Of a stretch of DNA of 42,841 nucleotides, positions 39,879 through 42,841 are shown piece by piece. The DNA is taken from NCBI GenBank assembly GCA_018007255.1, contig JAGOQT010000003.1:1-42841 (forward strand), written 5' to 3'. A program made the position numbers and the translations under genes. Source of the DNA: Phycisphaerae bacterium. GTDB lineage: Bacteria; Planctomycetota; Phycisphaerae; Sedimentisphaerales; Anaerobacaceae. The stretch's first letter is position 1. Each line of letters opens with the position of its first letter. Under the pieces are notes generated by a model that worked only from the letters and a program-made list of their open reading frames with translations, ran no database searches and was not told where the DNA came from.

Positions 39879-41516
39879 CTAGTCGATCCCCGCAACGCCC
39901 TCCATGCGGCCCTGGCCGCTCCACCGCTCCAGGCCATCCCATAGGGTGCCGGCTCGCTGGGCTGGGACCGTCACGTGGAGGACCGCCGCAGGACCGAGCC
40001 GATCCTCCAACTGCTGGAAGTAGAGGCTTCGGGGCCAGACATGTGTGCCTGGCCATTCCCAGAATCCCAGCGGCTCCTCAGGCGCCCAGGTCCCCAGGCT
40101 CAGTCTCCCTACGACCCCAATGCCCCAGTTCATGGCCCCCGGGGGCGTATGACAGGTCGTCGAGGCCTCGCAGTTCCAAAACAGGGTCTGGGCCCCGGAC
40201 CAGCCGTGTCCGCTTCCGGAGGACCGCCGGTTCTCCACCGCCAGCTCGGCCACCCTGACGTTGTCGAACAGTGTGGCCTCTGCGTAGCGGTGGTGATTCC
40301 CGGAGTCCGCATGACTGTTCACGGCCAGGCAGTCCACAAAGGCATTGGGCCCCGGCACCCTCGACCCCGTCACGTAGTCGTGCCGGCCTTCTCTCGCAAA
40401 GCACCGCTGCACCAGCACGAAGCAGCAGTCATCCAGGTTGAACGCGTACCGCCGGCCGCCCGTGATCTGGGACTTGGGGTCCAGACACGCGCAATCCTCA
40501 ACGGTCACACGCAGGGAACCTTGCCCGACGCTGACGCACGAGTATCCGAAGTACCTGGAGGTCACCTGCCGGACCCAGGCGTCTTCCACATTGGACAGAT
40601 GGACGCCGTTCCATCCGTGGGTCTCATCCCCCGGGGCATCGAACTCGGACTCCAGCCAGAGGTTCTCGACTCCGACGCGGCAGATCCGGTCGCCTGCCGA
40701 ACTCTTGTAGACGGATCCCCCTCCGTACCGCTCGTCCACTGCTTGGACCACGGGCGAGTGGATCTGGATCTCCTCCCCCACGATGGAGGTAATCACCCGC
40801 TCCCACCGGTCTTCATACTGGGAAGCAGTCCATCCGTACGGCCCCATGGCCAGGTCCTCGACCCACAGGTCGTTGGTCTGGCGATGGACGACGATCCGGT
40901 CCCCCACAGAGAATCCCTCCACAGGGGAGACTCGGAACCGGACGGCCCCGACCGGTACAAACGGGTCCAGGATCCTGGCCCGCGTGTTGGGCAAGTCCGC
41001 CCTGGGCCCCCCGCGCACGGCGATCAGGGTGTCTGCGTCCTGGCCTGTGTCCACGAGCACGGTCCCGTCCGGGGCCTGACCCTCTCCCCGGAGCACCACG
41101 CCGCTGGCCGTGAGGTTCAGAGTCCCCTCCACCTCATACCTGCCTGCCTTCAGGAGCACGGCCCCTCTGAAGCCGTTGGCATCGCACGGGAGCAGCGACA
41201 CAGAGTCCAGCGCGGCCTGGATGTGCAGGCGGTCATCCCCACGGATGGGCGAAACGACGGCTCGGGCGGGCACATTCGGGATCGGCACCCCGCCCTCCCT
41301 GTACCCGCAGCAGGACCAATCCGGCAGGCGGTTGAGTCTGCGGTCATCACCGCGGTTCGCATAGGGCGCATAGACCAGTCTGCCGTTGGGATCGGGATAG
41401 ACCAGGGTGCTGAAAGGGCCATCCAGGCCCACCCCGACCCGGGCAGTCGCCAAGATGGCTGCAAGCACCGCTGCGCGAACCAGCACACCTGACCGAGGTA
41501 GCGGGGCTGGACACAT
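39879..41516 (-). CDS. Secreted right-handed beta-helix protein
   Basis: 545 residues from the ATG at 41516 (GGAG 10 nt upstream); a GTG at 41546 would add 10. A signal peptide ('SGVLVRAAVLAAILATARVG') is followed by a domain with a pectate-lyase-like N-cap ('RLHIQAALDSVSLL', 'VLLKAGRYEVEGTLNL', 'GVVLRGEGQAPDGTVL') and parallel beta-helix rungs ('LSNVEDAWVRQVTSRYFG', 'VEDCACLDPKSQITGG', 'FVLVQRCFAREGRHDYV', 'FVDCLAVNSHADSGNHH', 'LFWNCEAS'). Cysteines are unusually many. Polysaccharide binding or cleavage is common for such folds, but no catalytic residues could be named. As an exported protein it is a possible client of the secretion system at 1-9717. Confidence 0.8.
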   Translation of the reverse strand: MCPAPLPRSGVLVRAAVLAAILATARVGVGLDGPFSTLVYPDPNGRLVYAPYANRGDDRRLNRLPDWSCCGYREGGVPIPNVPARAVVSPIRGDDRLHIQAALDSVSLLPCDANGFRGAVLLKAGRYEVEGTLNLTASGVVLRGEGQAPDGTVLVDTGQDADTLIAVRGGPRADLPNTRARILDPFVPVGAVRFRVSPVEGFSVGDRIVVHRQTNDLWVEDLAMGPYGWTASQYEDRWERVITSIVGEEIQIHSPVVQAVDERYGGGSVYKSSAGDRICRVGVENLWLESEFDAPGDETHGWNGVHLSNVEDAWVRQVTSRYFGYSCVSVGQGSLRVTVEDCACLDPKSQITGGRRYAFNLDDCCFVLVQRCFAREGRHDYVTGSRVPGPNAFVDCLAVNSHADSGNHHRYAEATLFDNVRVAELAVENRRSSGSGHGWSGAQTLFWNCEASTTCHTPPGAMNWGIGVVGRLSLGTWAPEEPLGFWEWPGTHVWPRSLYFQQLEDRLGPAAVLHVTVPAQRAGTLWDGLERWSGQGRMEGVAGID

Positions 41517-41659
41517 ACGTCGGCTCTCCGCAGGACCCGGACACACCCGGCCCGCGCAGATTCTGCTCTTGTTGGCCGGAACGGTGCGTCCGGACGGACT
41601 TCGCCGGGATGGCCTGCCATGGCCTCGTCGGTAGCGGGCCGCGCTACGCGCAGACGCGA

Positions 41660-42064
41660 TCAGTACTGGATCGCGCGAGGCAGATCCTTGGCCCCCTTGA
41701 TCCAGTCCTCAATCTGGGACTCGACCGGGACCCTGCGCACAAGCTTCTTCTCCTTGTTGACGTCGGCCAGGGCCTGGGCCAGGTTGGCCGCATTGCGTTG
41801 GGCCAATTCGCGGACGCTGTCCACACCGGCCGCCTCGAGCAGCTCGGCATACTGAGTCCGGATCCCCTTGATACGGAACAGGTCTGCGTGATTGACCCAC
41901 CTGAGGATGAGCTTGTCGCTGATGCCGGTCTTCTGTACCAGGGTCTGGCGTCCTTCCGGCGTCGCACCCTTCTCCAGAAGATCGGCCGTGGTGACCACGC
42001 CCGCCTGGCTCAGTTTCTCCGCATACACGGGGCCGACCCCCTCGATCTCCTCTACCTTCGCCAT
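41660..42064 (-). CDS. DUF4332-type helix-hairpin-helix protein
   Basis: 134 residues, starting 'MAKVEEIEGVGPVYAEKL', the helix-hairpin-helix opening of DUF4332 proteins. A second repeat is seen in 'LFRIKGIRTQYAELLEAAGV'. The fold is an all-helical tandem HhH that in other proteins binds DNA, so a nucleic-acid role is possible but not shown. A good ribosome site (AAGGAGA, 5 nt before the ATG) is present. It stands alone between the secreted protein (143 bp away) and the ComEC-like gene (98 bp away), same strand. It lacks any catalytic motif. Confidence 0.85.
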   Translation of the reverse strand: MAKVEEIEGVGPVYAEKLSQAGVVTTADLLEKGATPEGRQTLVQKTGISDKLILRWVNHADLFRIKGIRTQYAELLEAAGVDSVRELAQRNAANLAQALADVNKEKKLVRRVPVESQIEDWIKGAKDLPRAIQY

Positions 42065-42162
42065 CTGATCTCCTTTCCTTGTAGGGCACCATGCCCAACT
42101 CAGCCATGAGCTTACCAGCAGGCCGGGGTCTGGTCAATCCAGATCCTGGCCCTTGGGCCGCC

Positions 42163-42841
42163 CTACCGCTTGAAGACCCTCGAGGCCCCTGTGCGGCCGT
42201 TGGTGACCGTGAAGGTCCCGTCCTGAGAGGCCGAGACCTTGATCCACTTGCCGTCCGGCGAGTCCGGCAGGTTGGCGGCGAACTCGGCCGGGGTATTGTC
42301 CTCGGGCTGGGCCCTCTCAGACCAGTGCAGTTGGTAGAGTGCCTCCAGGCCCGGCGAGGAACGGAGGACCTTGAGGGCGGCCGGCATGCCCATCTTCCTG
42401 GCCCCGTTGTCCATGATCGCCACCCTGGGCCGGATCGCGTGGACCAGGGCCGGCGAGTTGGAGATGTCATGGCCGTGGTGGCTGACCATGAAGAGGTCCA
42501 CGGTCCCGATGGGGTTGTTCGGGCACATCAGGGCCAGCTCCTTGTTCCAGGTCAGGTCTCCGAGGTCCAGCATACGGAACCGGCCGAAGGTGAAGAGCAG
42601 GCCCACGGACTGGGCGTTCTCCGACTCGTCTTCATTGGTCCTGCCCCAGGTCATCGGATGGGTCGTTGGGCACAGGGGATTGGGAGCACCCCCGCCCTCC
42701 AGCGGGGTCTTGATGGCCTGGCCCGCGGAGGTCACCACGAGCACGTCGACCCCCTTGAAGGGGATCCGGTCGCCTGGCTTGACGACCCTGTGCCTGGCCT
42801 TGGCCCAGCACTCGTCATAGGCCTTGACCGCAGCCGTGGTC
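42163..42841 (-). CDS. ComEC-like metallo-beta-lactamase-fold protein, C-terminal part
   Basis: The frame is open to the window edge, so the N-terminus, with the HxHxDH metal motif, is missing here. The seen part has 'FTFGRFRMLDLGDLTWNKE' (the 'DLGD' segment of this fold), then 'VDLFMVSHHGHDISNSPALV' and 'RPRVAIMDNGARKMG', which match the metal-binding and recognition segments of competence protein ComEC-type beta-lactamase domains. No transmembrane helices appear in this part. It could be a stand-alone secreted hydrolase rather than the DNA-uptake channel; the missing front half would decide. The last ~60 residues form a small beta domain. Confidence 0.8.
   Translation of the reverse strand, partial: TTAAVKAYDECWAKARHRVVKPGDRIPFKGVDVLVVTSAGQAIKTPLEGGGAPNPLCPTTHPMTWGRTNEDESENAQSVGLLFTFGRFRMLDLGDLTWNKELALMCPNNPIGTVDLFMVSHHGHDISNSPALVHAIRPRVAIMDNGARKMGMPAALKVLRSSPGLEALYQLHWSERAQPEDNTPAEFAANLPDSPDGKWIKVSASQDGTFTVTNGRTGASRVFKR

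Overview
The window is high-GC bacterial chromosome with densely packed genes and no plasmid, phage or insertion-sequence signature. A type II secretion operon implies an outer membrane. An ECF sigma factor paired with a giant membrane anti-sigma carrying carboxypeptidase-regulatory-like domains, several SPFH proteins and a beta-helix secreted protein fit a Planctomycetota-type organism. That placement is inference from gene content; no rRNA or tRNA gene was seen.

Layout. 1-9717 (+): type II secretion genes in the order gspD(partial)-E-F-G-H-I-J-K-L-M, tightly spaced or overlapping. 9785-11170 (+): a shortened UvrC. 11229-15656 (+): an ECF sigma factor with a candidate self-type promoter, translationally coupled to a 1284-residue anti-sigma. 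15737-20928 (-): PRPP synthase, a PcrA/UvrD helicase with its own promoter, an MFS exporter and a cupin. 21029-31700 (-): a block reading, in transcription order, polytopic-SPFH fusion, HflC-like, HflK-like, metal P-type ATPase, heptad-repeat spacer, ABC ATPase, ABC-2 permease, and a 599-residue membrane-anchored protein of unknown function. A second ABC-2 permease (31907-32869, +) is divergent from this block. 33020-35531 (-): NtrC-type response regulator and PAS histidine kinase, divergent from a PilZ gene (35935-36372, +). 36292-39836: dapF (-), then pgsA, ribBA and a lipoprotein (+). 39879-42841 (-): beta-helix secreted protein, DUF4332 helix-hairpin-helix protein, and a partial ComEC-like metallo-beta-lactamase-fold protein.

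Three observations stand out. (1) Five genes (pcrA, the divergent ABC permease, the histidine kinase, pgsA, ribBA) have a sigma70-type -35/-10 pair whose -10 lies only 6-9 nt before the start codon, predicting leaderless or nearly leaderless mRNAs, whereas other genes have clear Shine-Dalgarno sequences. (2) The kinase/regulator pair, whose regulator has the sigma54-contact GAFTGA loop, is divergent from a PilZ gene preceded by a sigma54-like GG-N10-GC promoter with an upstream dyad, suggesting a local sigma54 circuit feeding c-di-GMP signalling. (3) The SPFH / metal ATPase / ABC block, with a seven-helix SPFH fusion and His-rich tails on two members, looks like an undescribed membrane system. 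All three come from reading the sequence and need transcript or comparative data to confirm.
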